From contig NC_068933.1 in the NCBI RefSeq assembly GCF_023091745.1, positions 16,496,001 through 16,560,000 on the forward strand: a stretch of 64,000 bases of DNA, read 5' to 3'. A program made the translations under genes and the position numbers. Below are positions 22,013 to 33,381 of this stretch, in pieces. The notes below the pieces were generated by a model, which was not told where the DNA came from, made no database searches, and worked only from the letters and a program-made list of their open reading frames with translations. The stretch comes from Budorcas taxicolor. Taxonomy: Eukaryota; Chordata; Mammalia; Artiodactyla; Bovidae. The stretch's first letter is position 1. Every line of letters starts with the position of its first letter.

Positions 22013-22693
22013 GCCTGTATTATTCACAATAGACAAGAAGTAGAAGTCACTCAAATGTCCACCAATGGAGAAATGCAAACAGAAAATGTACACAAACACA
22101 ATGGAATATTGTTCAGCTTTAAAAATGAAGGAAATTTTGATACATGCTACACCACAGGTGAATCTGGAGGACAATATGCTAAGTGAAATAAGGCAGTCAC
22201 AAAAAATACCATACAGTTCCACTTGTTACGAAGTGTCTAAAGTAATCAAATTCATAGAAATAGAAAATAGAACGGCGGCCAGTAGGGGCTGCCAGGGGGA
22301 AGAAAAGAGGAATGGTTTAGTAGGTATAGAACTTCAGCTGAGTCACTGGAAAAGACCCTGATTCTGGGAAAGTTTGAAGGCAAAAGGAGAAGGAGGACAC
22401 AGATGATGAGATGGCTGGATAGCATCACCGACTCAATGGACATGAACTTGGGTAAAGTCAGCAGACAGTGAGGAACAGGTAGACCTGGTTTCTGTAGTCC
22501 ACGGGGTCACAAAGAATCAGATGTAACTTAGTGACTGAACAATTACAGTAAAGAGTTTAGATTTTCAAGATGAAAATGTTCTGGAAACCTCTTTTATAAC
22601 CATGTGAATATACAAAACACTACTGAACTGTATACACTTATAAATGATTATGATGGTAAAATTTATGTTTTTTTTACCACAATAAAAAAAGGA
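22013..22693 (+). mobile_element. L1M-type LINE 3' end, split by BovB
   Basis: ORF2 end (tattattcacaatagacaag ... caatggaatattgttcagct ... ctaagtgaaataaggcagtc) runs to about 22331. It continues after the BovB piece as 3' UTR (actactgaactgtatacact ... ttttttaccacaataaaaaa). The frame is broken. Confidence 0.87.
22335..22544 (+). mobile_element. BovB 3'-end fragment inserted in L1M
   Basis: gagtcactggaaaagaccct ... atgagatggctggatagcat ... tcacaaagaatcagatgtaa is the last ~210 bases of BovB, diverged. Continuity of L1M around it shows BovB came second. Confidence 0.88.
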
Positions 22694-24331
22694 GATCATA
22701 AATCTACTGTTTTTACATTTTAAAACGTGATTACATAATATCTGAAAACTTGACTAGTGAAACCAGAATATATGTAGATTGACTTTGTGAGAATTATACC
22801 AGGACACTGTACCAAGCAGTGCATGGCAATTTAAAAAAACAATACACAGAAAAGGCAATGTTATCAGACTACATATCATCAAGTAATACTGACCTAGAAA
22901 ATGACTTGGATGGACTCAAGATTTCCTCTCTCATATATTCTATGATAACATATTTGAAGCCTCTTTATGAACGAAGAATAAACTCATTAAGGAATATAAT
23001 GAATCTGTTGTTTGGTAAATCAGATTTCATAATTAAATTCAGGAGGAAAAGAAAGAACAGAATAAAAGCGAGAGGGAGGGTAATAAAGCCTCAAAGCCAA
23101 ATATTTGGAAAGAAAGACTTAAAACTATTTCTGCAGAGCACTGTCATCTGAAAGACCCACATGGCAAATGACATGGAACTTAAAAAGATTAGGAAGAAGA
23201 CAAACTTCCTGAAATCTAAGGTATAGTCCTAGAAGCTCAGATATTTCATTCTCTATAAAAGGGAACCAGACTGTTACTCGTCCTGCATTTTCCCCAGAGG
23301 CTTACTCAGCTCTGGAGGAGAGCTATGTTATGTGCTTAAAATGATCAGTATGAATACTGACTTTCAGACAGGCGAGAAGTTTGAGATGAAATAGGGAAAG
23401 AGCTGCATGTTTCACACCCTATAGCATTATATTTGCTGCCATGTGTGTGAGAGATATGTTTGGTGCAAAATTCACGTCACCAAAGCGAAATCTGGGAAAA
23501 CGCCTCAAGTCCATCAGGAGCGTGTGCTTAGGGTACCTGCTGGAAGCATTTGAGGTTTGAGAAGGAAATGAGAATTAAGAGAGCTACTCTGACAATGGTG
23601 TCTGCATGGATCAAATTCAGGCACGGTTAGTTCTACCAGAGACCAATCTATTCATAGAACTGCTTAGAAACTCTGAAACTATTCTCCTTTATGTAGTCGT
23701 TCTCCCCAAAAGAGCAAAGAAAATGGCTAAGAAAAGACTGCTGAGAATTAACAGAATAGAGGGTTGGCACCACAGAAAGCAAGTCTTTAGCCTTCGTAGG
23801 TTATCAAGTTATACCTCGGTGGGGGTGGCAGGGTAAATGACAATGCGGAGATAGTAAATGCCTTTCTTGAATGTGTGATCTATAGAAGCATCATTTGGCT
23901 CTATGTATTTCTTTCTTTACACTTTCTGTTTAAAACTAAAAATGGTTGTTCTTTTTTGTCCTGATAAACTCAGCAAATGATGGGCTGTATTTTTTGTTTT
24001 GATGTAAAGACTTGTCATGACTCGATGACACAACAAAGCAGCTACTTCACATTCTCATATTAGAGACTTAAGCATTTGCTTTCTGTTGCCAAAAAGACCC
24101 ACAGAACCACAAAATCAGACCATGACTTTTACAGTTATGACTTGAATAATGGGAGGAGTGTGAGCATATCTGAAGAAAAGATTTTTTTAATCTGCTCTTT
24201 GTGAAGCAGGTAGAGACCTCTAGTGAATTTTACCTGAATTTATTATGCTTTTTACTTGATCACATTGTGTTTGGAAATATAAGTTGTTTTTCAGGTAGCA
24301 CTTAGCAAACTTGTTAGAAATTCAGTTCTAC
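22694..24331. other. Unassigned DNA, 1.6 kb
   Basis: No repeat family or exon recognised. Open frames at 22819-23151 and 23606-23836 (plus) are lysine/arginine-rich and show no domain I know. A TATA-like word (ctataaaaggg) at about 23256 has no associated gene. Confidence 0.45.
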
Positions 24332-24510
24332 TAAAAGGACCTACTGTCTAGCACAGGGAACTCTGCTCAATGCTACGTGGCAGCCTGGATGGGAAGGGGG
24401 TTTGGGGGAGAATGGATAAATACATATGTATGGCCGAGTCCCTTAGCTGTTTACCTGAAACTATCACAACATTATTAATCTGCTATACCTCAATATAAAA
24501 TAAAAAGTTC
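24332..24510 (+). mobile_element. L1 LINE 3' UTR end (artiodactyl type)
   Basis: ctaaaaggacctactgtcta ... tatggccgagtcccttagct ... ctgctatacctcaatataaa, the same terminus as the L1 at 20.4-21.3 kb but without the SINE. Ends in an A-rich tail. Confidence 0.92.
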
Positions 24511-26084
24511 AAAAGAAAAGACAATCCTTTCCCTAAACTAGTATGTTATAATCCTATTTGTTTGACTATGAGTTTCTGTGAAACATACAAATGGCAAAAT
24601 GCAACATTATGGCAGATTATTCGTGGTTATTGTAGAGGGTAAACCATCTACTTTGTGGAGTTCACACGGTTTTTATATGCATACTAACTGTAATAAGCTA
24701 TACCAAATCAACAAGAACAAAATTCAATTCTAACTATCTGTTGAAAACTGGATTTCTAGGGAAGGATCCTTTCCTTTCGGAATGTTCTTCATCTTTCTCT
24801 CCCTCCTTCTTTTTTTTCAATTGCTGAAAAATTACCCCTGGCATCCAGAACATTTTCTAGGAATTACAGAAGTGGAAGAATTCACTGACTACTGTCCCAT
24901 ACAAGCTAACATAAACCTTGGCGTGAATCTACTCAGGAGTAAGCTCCTGTTCAGAGTAGGAGCAGCTCCACGTACTCTGGGGGAAACCGACATCTCGACT
25001 GAACAGCAAAAGAGTAGCAATAACAGTAAGGCGTTATTAGTGTCATACTTGCAACTTTTTGGTATTTTCTCTTGAGTGTCTTTTTATTCTGCCAACAACT
25101 GTGTGAATTAGGCTGGGCATATGGTGAACATCCAAATGTTCAAATGCCTTAGGTAGCACATATATATAGTCATTGGGAAGATGGGATTTCTAGATCTGAT
25201 GAGACTACGGACTTGGCAGAGCACAGGGAATATGGAGGGGGAGCCGGCACATGCCAGGTAGACACACCTCCCTGCACCCAAGCACCTAGACACTCAGGAG
25301 ATCTCTCAGATGCTTCAACCTCGCTGGGTCCCTCCTCTACCTGAAGTCAGCATATAGCCATCCCTGTGTTTGTACTTCTGCAGTAATTGTGTTATTGCCC
25401 CCAAATTACTCTTCCTAACTATCTGTCCCTCTTGTACACCCACACCAAGGGTATGGACTGGCCCTCATGAGGCTGGGCTTGGCCACGTGGTCAGCTTTGG
25501 CAAACAGGAGATGGAAGTCAGGTTCCATGGGCCGCTTCTGCACACCAGCCCGGGGAGGCGCTGCCTGGTATGGCCTCTGCCAACTGCTCTTCCTGTCTGG
25601 GAGGGTCTGCTGCTTAGGAGAATAAGAGACAAATGGAGCCTGGCTAGATCCAACCTGAAGCTTACAGCCAGCCCGCTGGCCTCAGTCAAGATGGGCTGAT
25701 TCTCAGATAACCCACAGAAGAGTGTGAGTGAAAAAGGAGTGCTACCGCAGTTCACTGAAGTTGTACTATATCGCTACCTGATACATCCGGTGGACTGTCA
25801 ACAGTCACGAAACATTTTCTAACCCATCTAGGCTCGTGAACCTAGACATAAAAAGTCTCTTGCCTTCCCTGTTCTCGAGTTATGGTAAATTAAAGCAGGC
25901 TTTTGAACTCCCTCAAAATTAGCTCAGTAATATGCTTTGCTACCTAATCAACAGCCATGTTAAGATCTTGTAGTCATAAATCACCATCCTCTGCTGACCT
26001 TCACTATTCATCTTTATAAAACAGAGAAGGTAATACTTCTCAAATCTACCTCTTGGAATTCATTTGCTAGCTTAGTCAGTTAAC
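24511..26084. other. Mostly unassigned DNA; possible old LTR at 25380-25790
   Basis: 25440-25790 (ggccacgtggtcagctttgg, acaggagatggaagtcaggt, gataacccacagaagagtgt) vaguely follows an old mammalian LTR-like repeat, but I cannot name it. The rest shows no repeat or exon. Opposing frames at 25370-25755 lie in this GC-richer segment. Confidence 0.4.
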
Positions 26085-26350
26085 AGTTATTGAGAACCTA
26101 TTATTTTTCTAGAATATACAGTAATGAATATGATAAAGTCCTTAATGACAAAGGTCTCTGACCTACTAGGTACTATAGAAAAAATGTTACTTTCCCATAT
26201 AATCAACACAGTAATGAAGTTAAGTTCTTAATAATATAGGTATACAGTGGAGGATATGTCAAGTAGAAGAGCAATATTTGAGTTGAACCTTAAAGGATTA
26301 GGGGAAGGGGAGGGAGCCAAGGTTATGTTTGCACAGGCAGAAAAAAATAA
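26085..26350 (-). mobile_element. L2 LINE 3'-region fragment
   Basis: cagttattgagaacctatta ... gaatatacagtaatgaatat ... caatatttgagttgaacctt ... aaggattaggggaaggggag follows reverse-complement L2. Diverged. Confidence 0.55.
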
Positions 26351-26414
26351 TAGCTTTATACTGGATAAAGCTGTGAAAACAAACTAAACCAAGCAATCAA
26401 AGTTAATATAACCG

Positions 26415-27012
26415 ATAATGGCACAAATAACTTCTTCCACCTCCGTATCTGAGGCACTGAGAACAACCAGAATTACTTACATGGCATTTTGACTAAAAGT
26501 GCTTAGCCCGACCCTAATCAAGAGGGAAAAGAAGACAGATCTCAGTTGACAGATGGTCCGCAAAAATAACTGGCCTGTGCTCTTCAAAAGTGTCAGTGTC
26601 ACAGAAAACAAAGGAATGTTTATTGAGGAAGTGCCCCAGATTAAAGGAGGTTGAAATCATGACAACTGAATGCATCTGCTGTACAGGACATTATTGAGGT
26701 AACTGGCAAAATCTGAGTATATTATATAGAATGTCTCATAGTATCGTGTCAATGCTAATTTCCTGATTTTTAAAGTTGTACTGGAGTTGCAAAAAGCACG
26801 TCTTTGCTTTGAAGTAAACACTCAAGTACTTAGAAGAAAATAGCTAAGAAAATGTGCATGAATGTGTGGGATGGGCAAAGTAAATGTGGTAAAATATGAT
26901 ATTTGAGTAATCTGCGTAAATGGCATATGGGAATTTTTGCACAATTCTTGCAACTTTTATGAGAGCGTAACTTCAGCATAACTTTGAATTTATGTCAAAA
27001 TAAAGCAAAGCA
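26415..27012 (+). mobile_element. L1M-type LINE 3' end
   Basis: Ordered blocks gaccctaatcaagagggaaa, aaaataactggcctgtgctc, gccccagattaaaggaggtt, gtacaggacattattgaggt, atttgagtaatctgcgtaaa, and the end cttgcaacttttatg ... tatgtcaaaataaagcaaag. This is the 3' UTR of an old L1 subfamily. Confidence 0.7.
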
Positions 27013-27204
27013 AAACAAGGCCAAAGAATGAGAGAAAGGATTGAGCCTGTGTACAGAGATGACAGAATTAATGGTACTGAAGAGTACAACGCAAGTCATG
27101 GGTACCTGCCGAAGCTTGGGTGACCAAAGGGTCTTTTATCTGCGCTGCAGATGCAGCGTATCACTGTAGGGGTAGAATACTAACTTTCCTGCCTAAGAAT
27201 AAAA

Positions 27205-27395
27205 CCCATAAAACATGAATATGCTCTTTGGATTGTACAATGTCAATTTCCTGATTTTGATATTGTACTATAATGATGTCAGGTGTTACCACTGGTGGAG
27301 GCTGAATGGAAAGTATTTGACACCTCCCATACATATTTTTTTTGCAATTCCCTGTAAATGTGCAATTATTTCAGAGTAAATTTAAAAAACTGCCT
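27205..27395 (+). mobile_element. Second L1M-type 3' end
   Basis: gtacaatgtcaatttcctga, ttttgatattgtactataat, ggtgttaccactggtggagg, and the end cacctcccatacatat ... gtgcaattatttcagagtaa. A different L1M subfamily from the one 200 bases upstream. Confidence 0.65.
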
Positions 27396-28639
27396 TTGTA
27401 AACTTTAGCCAAAAAAAGAATAAATCTCATATACTTTTTCAACCTCATACTAATAAGAATAACTTCATGTGCTGAGATTTTTATCTCTAAACAAGACTCA
27501 GAATTTTAAAATTTATGTTAATAAACAATTTTAGCAGTTTTCAAATTTAGTATAAATTTCCAAAAGCCATTTCTCTAATATTCCCTTTTAAGGTATCAAG
27601 ATTCTCTCCTTGACCAAACTCTAACCAGGGTCCACTGAACTCTCTTCTTAACTAGGCCTCCAGCTTGACCTATAGAGACTTGAACAAACACTAACATAGT
27701 TTCTAGCAGCTCAAGGCTGCATCCCTGGGAAGACTTCAGCTGCTCCTAAAGCACTTGCCTGAGAAAATTCAATGCTGCCAAAGAAATCCACTGTTTCAGC
27801 CAACACCTAGAGATTGGCCTGCGTCTCTCAGTCTCTCTGGGAAAAGAGGAGCTAAACTTCGACTTTTCACTAAGCACCAGTTAGCAAACCCTTGTGGATT
27901 TCACATGGATAAATCCTTATGCCTGCTTTTTGTAATATTTCACTTACCAGACTCTGTTCACCAAGCCCCTGATTGCCCCCTCTCTAAACCCACATTTTCT
28001 CTCTAAAATGCCCACTGACCTCTGTACACATTGAAATTGAGTTCAGTTCACGGTAGACTCTATGGCAAATTATTACAGGTTAAAATCTGTCCTTACCATT
28101 TTAACTAGTGTTCCACTTTGTTTATTTTTGGCAAAGGTTAAATTTTCTTTTTATTTGATCTGCAGCGACAGCAATCGAAGTTGCCAGAGAGGCATCAGTG
28201 TTTGAGACGATCTCAAGCAAAATATCTAAAGACTTACTGTTATGGACCATCTCTCGTGTGCACCAGACGTTTTGCATCTGTTTTTTCTCATCCATTGCTC
28301 ATTAGAGCCCTGTGAAAAGAAAACAAACAAGCAACAACTTAGAATGTGAACTCCGTGTGTCTATATCCAAGGCTCCTGTTTGTTCTGTTATGCTTGTCAA
28401 GCTGTGCAATATAAGGCATTGTTAACTTTCTAAGGCAGCTCAATATTACATAAACAGAGCAAATTCCATGCATAATGAAAGATTCTGACTTGATTTTTGA
28501 TATCTGACTGCCAACAGTTTTTTAAGCCTCACTCCTGTCTCCTCCCCTTGTATATCTGGACAAGATGACATAAAAGTCTGGGTGCTCTCTCTTTTGGGAC
28601 CAAGAGGAAGTTCATGCCACTCAAAAAACCCCCATCCTC
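27396..28639. other. Unassigned DNA
   Basis: No repeat or known exon. A pyrimidine-rich tract with AG at 28164-28165 looks like a splice acceptor and is followed by a 49-codon open frame. Nothing further supports a gene. Confidence 0.45.
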
Positions 28640-28765
28640 AAGGGACTGGCAACCGACTCCAGTATATCTGCCTGGAGAAACCCACGGACAGAGGAGCCAG
28701 GGAGGCTACAGCCCATGGGGTCTCAAAGAGTCAGACACGACTGAGCAACTAACACTTCCACTTTC
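28640..28765 (+). mobile_element. Bov-tA SINE, 5'-truncated
   Basis: It starts gggactggcaaccgactcca and ends aacacttccactttc. The head is missing and the A-unit mildly diverged. Confidence 0.92.
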
Positions 28766-29003
28766 CTGCCATTCCACCCATCATAGAAACCCCAGGCCAG
28801 GCTTTCTTCTTGCTTTCTCAAGCCTTTCTCTTTTTTGGCTCGTGTGGGCGGTCCTCTCTTTCAAATGTCTTATAAACTGTTCACACCCTGCTGGTGTGTG
28901 GATGGTACCATCAGTCTTAATATCCAATCCAAATTTTTTCAGAGGTGTCATCTTATTCCTTGTGTGGCCATGACTATGCTGAATCATTTAAATGTTTAAA
29001 TGT

Positions 29004-29021
29004 AAATATATATATATATTT
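29004..29021. repeat. (TA)n
   Basis: Short run of TA dinucleotides in AT-rich DNA. Confidence 0.9.
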
Positions 29022-29072
29022 TAGAAGGGTGTTTTCAATTCACTTAATACTAAAGTCATAAATATAACTTGT

Positions 29073-29111
29073 CTCTAACTACTGGACTCCATGGCAGTCC
29101 AGTAGTTAGAG
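29073..29111. repeat. Perfect 16-base inverted repeat at a SINE 5' end
   Basis: ctctaactactggact (29073-29088) and its exact reverse complement agtccagtagttagag (29096-29111) enclose the 7-base loop ccatggc. The right arm is ordinary CHR SINE sequence. The left arm stands where the first bases of the SINE should be. Confidence 0.97.
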
Positions 29112-29220
29112 CTCTGTGCTTGCATGGCATGGGGCATGGGTTCGATCCCCGGTGGGGAAACTAAGATCCCGCATGCCACGTGGCATTGCCAAAAAAATTA
29201 ATTAAAAAGTAAAATAAAAA
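29089..29220 (+). mobile_element. CHR-type tRNA-Glu SINE
   Basis: gcagtccagtagttagagct, a B box gggttcgatcccc (29138-29150) and the CHR-specific tail gaaactaagatcccgcatgc, then A-rich sequence. Different from Bov-tA: no BovB-like part. Its 5' end is replaced by the hairpin arm described separately. Confidence 0.9.
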
Positions 29221-30529
29221 CTGTTTATTATTAAAAAGAAAAATTATTTCTAAAATAGAGTCTACAATAGTAAATATGTAATTAACATAAATGTGCCAGA
29301 GTTGACTGAATATGTTGATGTTGACAGTGTCCATATTGCCCAATAACTGAACAAATTTCAATTTTTGTTCTCAAAGATGCAAAGATTTCTGGTTTTTTAA
29401 AATAGCTCAGAATGAGATTCATGTGAAAATAACCCATTTACAAAAACACATTCAGTGTGTGTGTTCTCCTGAGGGAATATATATTTCTTTAGGGAGCTTA
29501 GCAATGGTTATGAAAACAATATAAAATCTGTCAGTATTCCATTATAACCCTATTTTATACCTTCATTCCTAATAAATATTTTGCACTCATTACTGACTTT
29601 TGACTTTGGATAAAGAAAACCTGAAATCATGAAATGGTGGTAACAATTTTCAGTTTTTAAAAAAAATTTGCTTAATGAGTTTCTTTGGAATAACATCTAT
29701 TCCAATAAAAAGAATTGAAAAAAAAGTTCATTAAAAAAAAGCTAAAAGTACATAGCGTCAGAAAAACAATTCCTTCACATTCTATTAAAGAAAGACAAAT
29801 AAACTTTTATACAGTCCTTGTCTTGGCATTCTCATAAATGCACATTTTTTAACGATCAGGTTGAATGAAAAATTTAGTGGAAAGTAAAATTTTATACAGA
29901 AAGTTAGTTTCACATTTCAGTATTAACAGAAGTCTTGTAATAAATTCTCAGACCACATTCAAATAGGAATTCCCATTAAAGGAAATACCAGTGTTCAGAA
30001 GTAGTATAAGAGCCATTTGCTGTAATTTTCCCCCTATAATAGGAGACAGTTTTGACTACCTGTTCTTTATACACATGACGCAACAAATATGGATCCTCTT
30101 CTGCTCAAGCACAGCATGGAAAAGCCCTCAATGAATGTCCCACTTAGTGTGAGTATTTAAATTACTATCCTCTAGTATATTTTTGAAGATTCAGCCACAG
30201 TATCTATATTAAACAATCTAAACAAATTCTCTTCTCTCCTCTGAGAATTTATGTTATAAATCAGATCATATTCAAACACATACGGTTTGAGTGGGGTAAA
30301 TCAGTGTGAAAATAGCCAGAAAACATGTGTAAATGCTGTTCATGAGGGTGGAAAGTTTAAATGCTTTACTTCATTGCTGGAGAGTGCAGCCGTCCAACAG
30401 GCCACTATTATTTATATGCAGCTATAAAGTATACCAAGCCAAGTGCACCAAGGGAGATAGAATACTATATATGAAGCCAATGAGAAGCCATGAATAATTT
30501 CCATTTACTCATTTAAAATTTTGTCAAGT
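29221..30529. other. AT-rich unassigned DNA
   Basis: No gene or repeat recognised. A-rich runs near 29660-29750. Confidence 0.5.
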
Positions 30530-30680
30530 AATTATTATCCATGTTTTAGATGTTTGAGAACAAACAGGGTACAAGGTATTGCAGCTCAAAGAACTAAGTC
30601 TAGGAGACAGAAATCTGAAGGCCTTCTGCAGTGTCACGTGATAAGTTCAGTGATGGATCTGTATTCCAAATGCAGAAGAA
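30530..30680 (-). repeat. Possible MIR fragment
   Basis: attattatccatgttttaga ... gaacaaacagggtacaaggt ... gacagaaatctgaaggcctt has the order of a reverse-complement MIR but many mismatches. Confidence 0.4.
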
Positions 30681-31521
30681 ATAGTTCACTTTGCTCTAAT
30701 GGTTTAATAAACTGAGGAAGATTATGAAGCTTGTGATGCAAGAAAGGAAGTCAAGGAAGAGGTGAGAAGGGGGTGAGACATGATCGAGAGGGAATGGCAT
30801 GTTAAGAACTCGAAATATGAAAGCTCATGATAAGACTCTGGCTGATGTGATGAGCACACACTGTTGGCAGTGACTGCTGAGTGCTGAGACTGCTGACAAT
30901 GAGGGAGACCTTCTTAGAAGGATGGATCTGGAGGTCCCTGCAGGTCACATCTCCTACATAAGCATGGGGTCGGGATTTGGTGCCAGAACTAGAGAGAACT
31001 CTAAGTATCTTAAGCAGAAAGGTATTCAATACAGTAAGTTAGATATCTGCAAGATCTGTAGAAGGGAGCCATTGGCTGGTGCTGGAGGAACTCAGTATTT
31101 CCATGAACTTGCTTGCCAGCAGCACCATCCAAAACCTTCAGGAAGATGGACTCTGCTCATTCCTGTCTTCCTACTTTCCCATGATTGCATCCATCCAGAA
31201 TCCTAGTATCAGAAGAGTCTGAAGAGTATACCTGTTAGCTCTGCAACCTTCCCAGATACAGACAAGGTGTAACGTAGTTTGAGTGAGCTAACACAGGGTA
31301 TCCAGCCAAAGACTATTAAGAATTGTATGCAAAAACCTTAGATACTTAAATTTTTTATTATCTCTTGTCAATATAAAAATACTGACATCCTAACAAAGGC
31401 ACAAATTAAACTAGAAAAGTGTTACAAGTATATTTCAGATTTGAGGGGTTATTTACATATGGGAATTGATTGCTATGCCAAGGAAGGAAAATTTCCATCT
31501 TATAGTTAATTGGGAAACCTT
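30681..31521. other. Unassigned DNA
   Basis: No repeat recognised. The 94-codon plus-strand frame at 30922-31206 has no resemblance I can name. Confidence 0.45.
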
Positions 31522-31733
31522 GGGGCTTCCCAGGTGGCTCAGTGGTAAAGAATCTGCCTGCCAATGCGGGAGATGTAGGAGACACGGGTTTGATCCCAGG
31601 TTGGAAAGATTCCCTACAACAGGGCATGGCAAACCATTCCAGTATTCTTGCCTGAGAAATCCCATGGACAGAGGAGCCTGGCAGGCTACAGTCCATGGGG
31701 TCGCAAAGAGTCGGACACCACTGAGCATGCACG
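31522..31733 (+). mobile_element. Bov-tA SINE
   Basis: Full copy from ggggcttcccaggtggctca to gacaccactgagcatgc. A duplicated stretch in the head (gcgggagatgtaggagacac) adds about ten bases relative to other copies. Confidence 0.95.
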
Positions 31734-32424
31734 CAAGAAAAGGAGATTCTGAGAGCTCTAAAAAGAACATCCTTGGAAAACAAAGACGAATAATTATTTT
31801 TAGCCCCGGAGAAAAGTATAAAGGAAAGGAACTGAAATGTAGAATGAAGAATTAAGAAAGTCATAAGGATAGATTTGCCTGGTTTGAAAGGCAAAAGAAG
31901 GGAGGAGGGTAACTGCCTCTCCAGCAGATATTCCATCCTAGGAGGGAGCTGGTGTTTATGCTCGCACAGATTAAATACTTAAAGTGGTCCATGAAGATAT
32001 CTCCCCACATAGGACATCTCCCAGGACCATGGGAACTGGGATATGGAAAGAGTGTCAACACCATTTATAGAAAGAAGGTGTCAGTGGGAATGGAATGGTC
32101 AGCCTAGAAAAGCAGAAGTAAATGCCTCTGTGTGAATCGAGCCGTGGGTAAGCAGAAGGGGATCCAGGGAACTCGCAAGAGAAGAATTCTCTCTGTGTAG
32201 TGGGAAAATTACAGGCAACTTGCCCAACACCTTGACTTCATTCATATACATCGCTTACTGCCCCTTGCTCTGATCTGAAAGTCACTAAGTCATCTTTGGG
32301 AAAAAGATTAAAAAAAAAAAAAAAAAACAACTGACCTCTCGGTACTTTAATACCAGGATGGGAAGGGAGTGAGAAGAGGAAATCCATTATGAACATACAT
32401 TCACCTTTGGCTTTCTACGAAACT
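31734..32424. other. Unassigned DNA with an A18 run
   Basis: No gene or named repeat. 32310-32327 is a run of 18 A without a recognisable retroelement directly upstream. Confidence 0.5.
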
Positions 32425-32472
32425 TTGTTGTTGTTACTGAGTTGACTCTTTGCAACCCCATGGACTGCAGCC
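32425..32472 (-). mobile_element. Bov-tA tail fragment
   Basis: Only about 48 bases remain (gttgactctttgcaacccca, tggactgcagcc). Preceded by ttgttgttgtt. Confidence 0.75.
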
Positions 32473-32559
32473 TGATGCCAACGCCTAAGGAGCTCTCATC
32501 TATGAACACACAACGTTCAAGTGTCCAGAAGGGAGCGGCTGAGAGTCAGATACTGGAGA

Positions 32560-32745
32560 AGAAGTGAAGTGACGTCGCTCAGTCGTGCCCGACTCTTTGC
32601 GACCCCGTGGACTATAGTTTACAAGGTTCCTCTGTCCACGGAATTTTCCAGGCAGGAGTACTGGAGTGGGTTGCCATTTCCTTCTCCAGGGTATCTTCCC
32701 AAGGATTAAATCTTGAGAGTCTCATGTCCTGCAAACAGCTCTATC
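32560..32745 (-). mobile_element. Bov-tA SINE, head degraded
   Basis: Tail and A-unit are good (gtgacgtcgctcagtcgtgc ... ttgccatttccttctccagg). The tRNA-like part after 32700 is heavily diverged and the terminal gggaagcc is not found. Confidence 0.9.
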
Positions 32746-33381
32746 TGCATCTCCCACAACTCGGAAGGAATCCAAGGAGGTTCAGAGATATTGCGGTTTC
32801 CCTGATGTCATAGTTAAATTATTCTGCCACATGCTCTACAAAGTAGGATTTACCCATGTCTTTGATAGGAAGGAAAGTCTGGCAAGTGTCTATTGAAATA
32901 GAAAGTGAAATTAGGAGGAGGACTCTCATCTCTCTGTTAGTTTCCTTGTGTAAATCCCAAAGAATGTCCACATGCAAAGGCAGCAATTTTATCCTAAATA
33001 CCCCATGCTGATTTGATTTTTGTCGTCTTAGTCATGCTTCCATACACCTCCACTGGAGTGAAATATGATAGCCAAATACCCACAATGATCTGTGAGAGGA
33101 GTTTCACATGCATCTGGGTAGTACTGCGTGAAAACAAGCATTGTGTCCTTTGAGTAACTGTCCTGCCGGATGGAGGCAATGCCAAAGTATTCAGTTGCTG
33201 CATCAGTGTTTGCTTCTATCAACCACTTCCTTAAAATATGCAAACACTCCCCTGCATCAGGGCTCCTCAACACATTTCATTCATTGTTCATGAATTTCTT
33301 ACCATAAATGTGTGCCGGATTCCTACTGTGGTGTACAGAAGACCAAATTTGGTATGAAAAACATGCCTTCATGGCTGTGTG
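32746..33381. other. Unassigned DNA with a coding-like minus-strand stretch
   Basis: 33273-33028 on the minus strand is open for about 82 codons with mixed amino-acid composition (a block reads DTMLVFTQYYPDACETPLTD). I do not recognise the protein. 33277-33345 resembles a minus-strand L2 end. No other feature seen. Confidence 0.35.

Noticed and set aside
23250..23270. ctataaaaggg as a core promoter
   Set aside because: A lone TATA-like word in AT-rich DNA without initiator, exon or LTR context.
29138..29150. B box gggttcgatcccc as part of a functional tRNA gene
   Set aside because: The surrounding sequence is a CHR SINE; it cannot form a tRNA acceptor or anticodon stem.
31406..31936. 176-codon minus-strand open frame
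   Set aside because: Its central part is antisense Bov-tA (CDPMDCSLPGSSVHGI type) and the rest is random flank.
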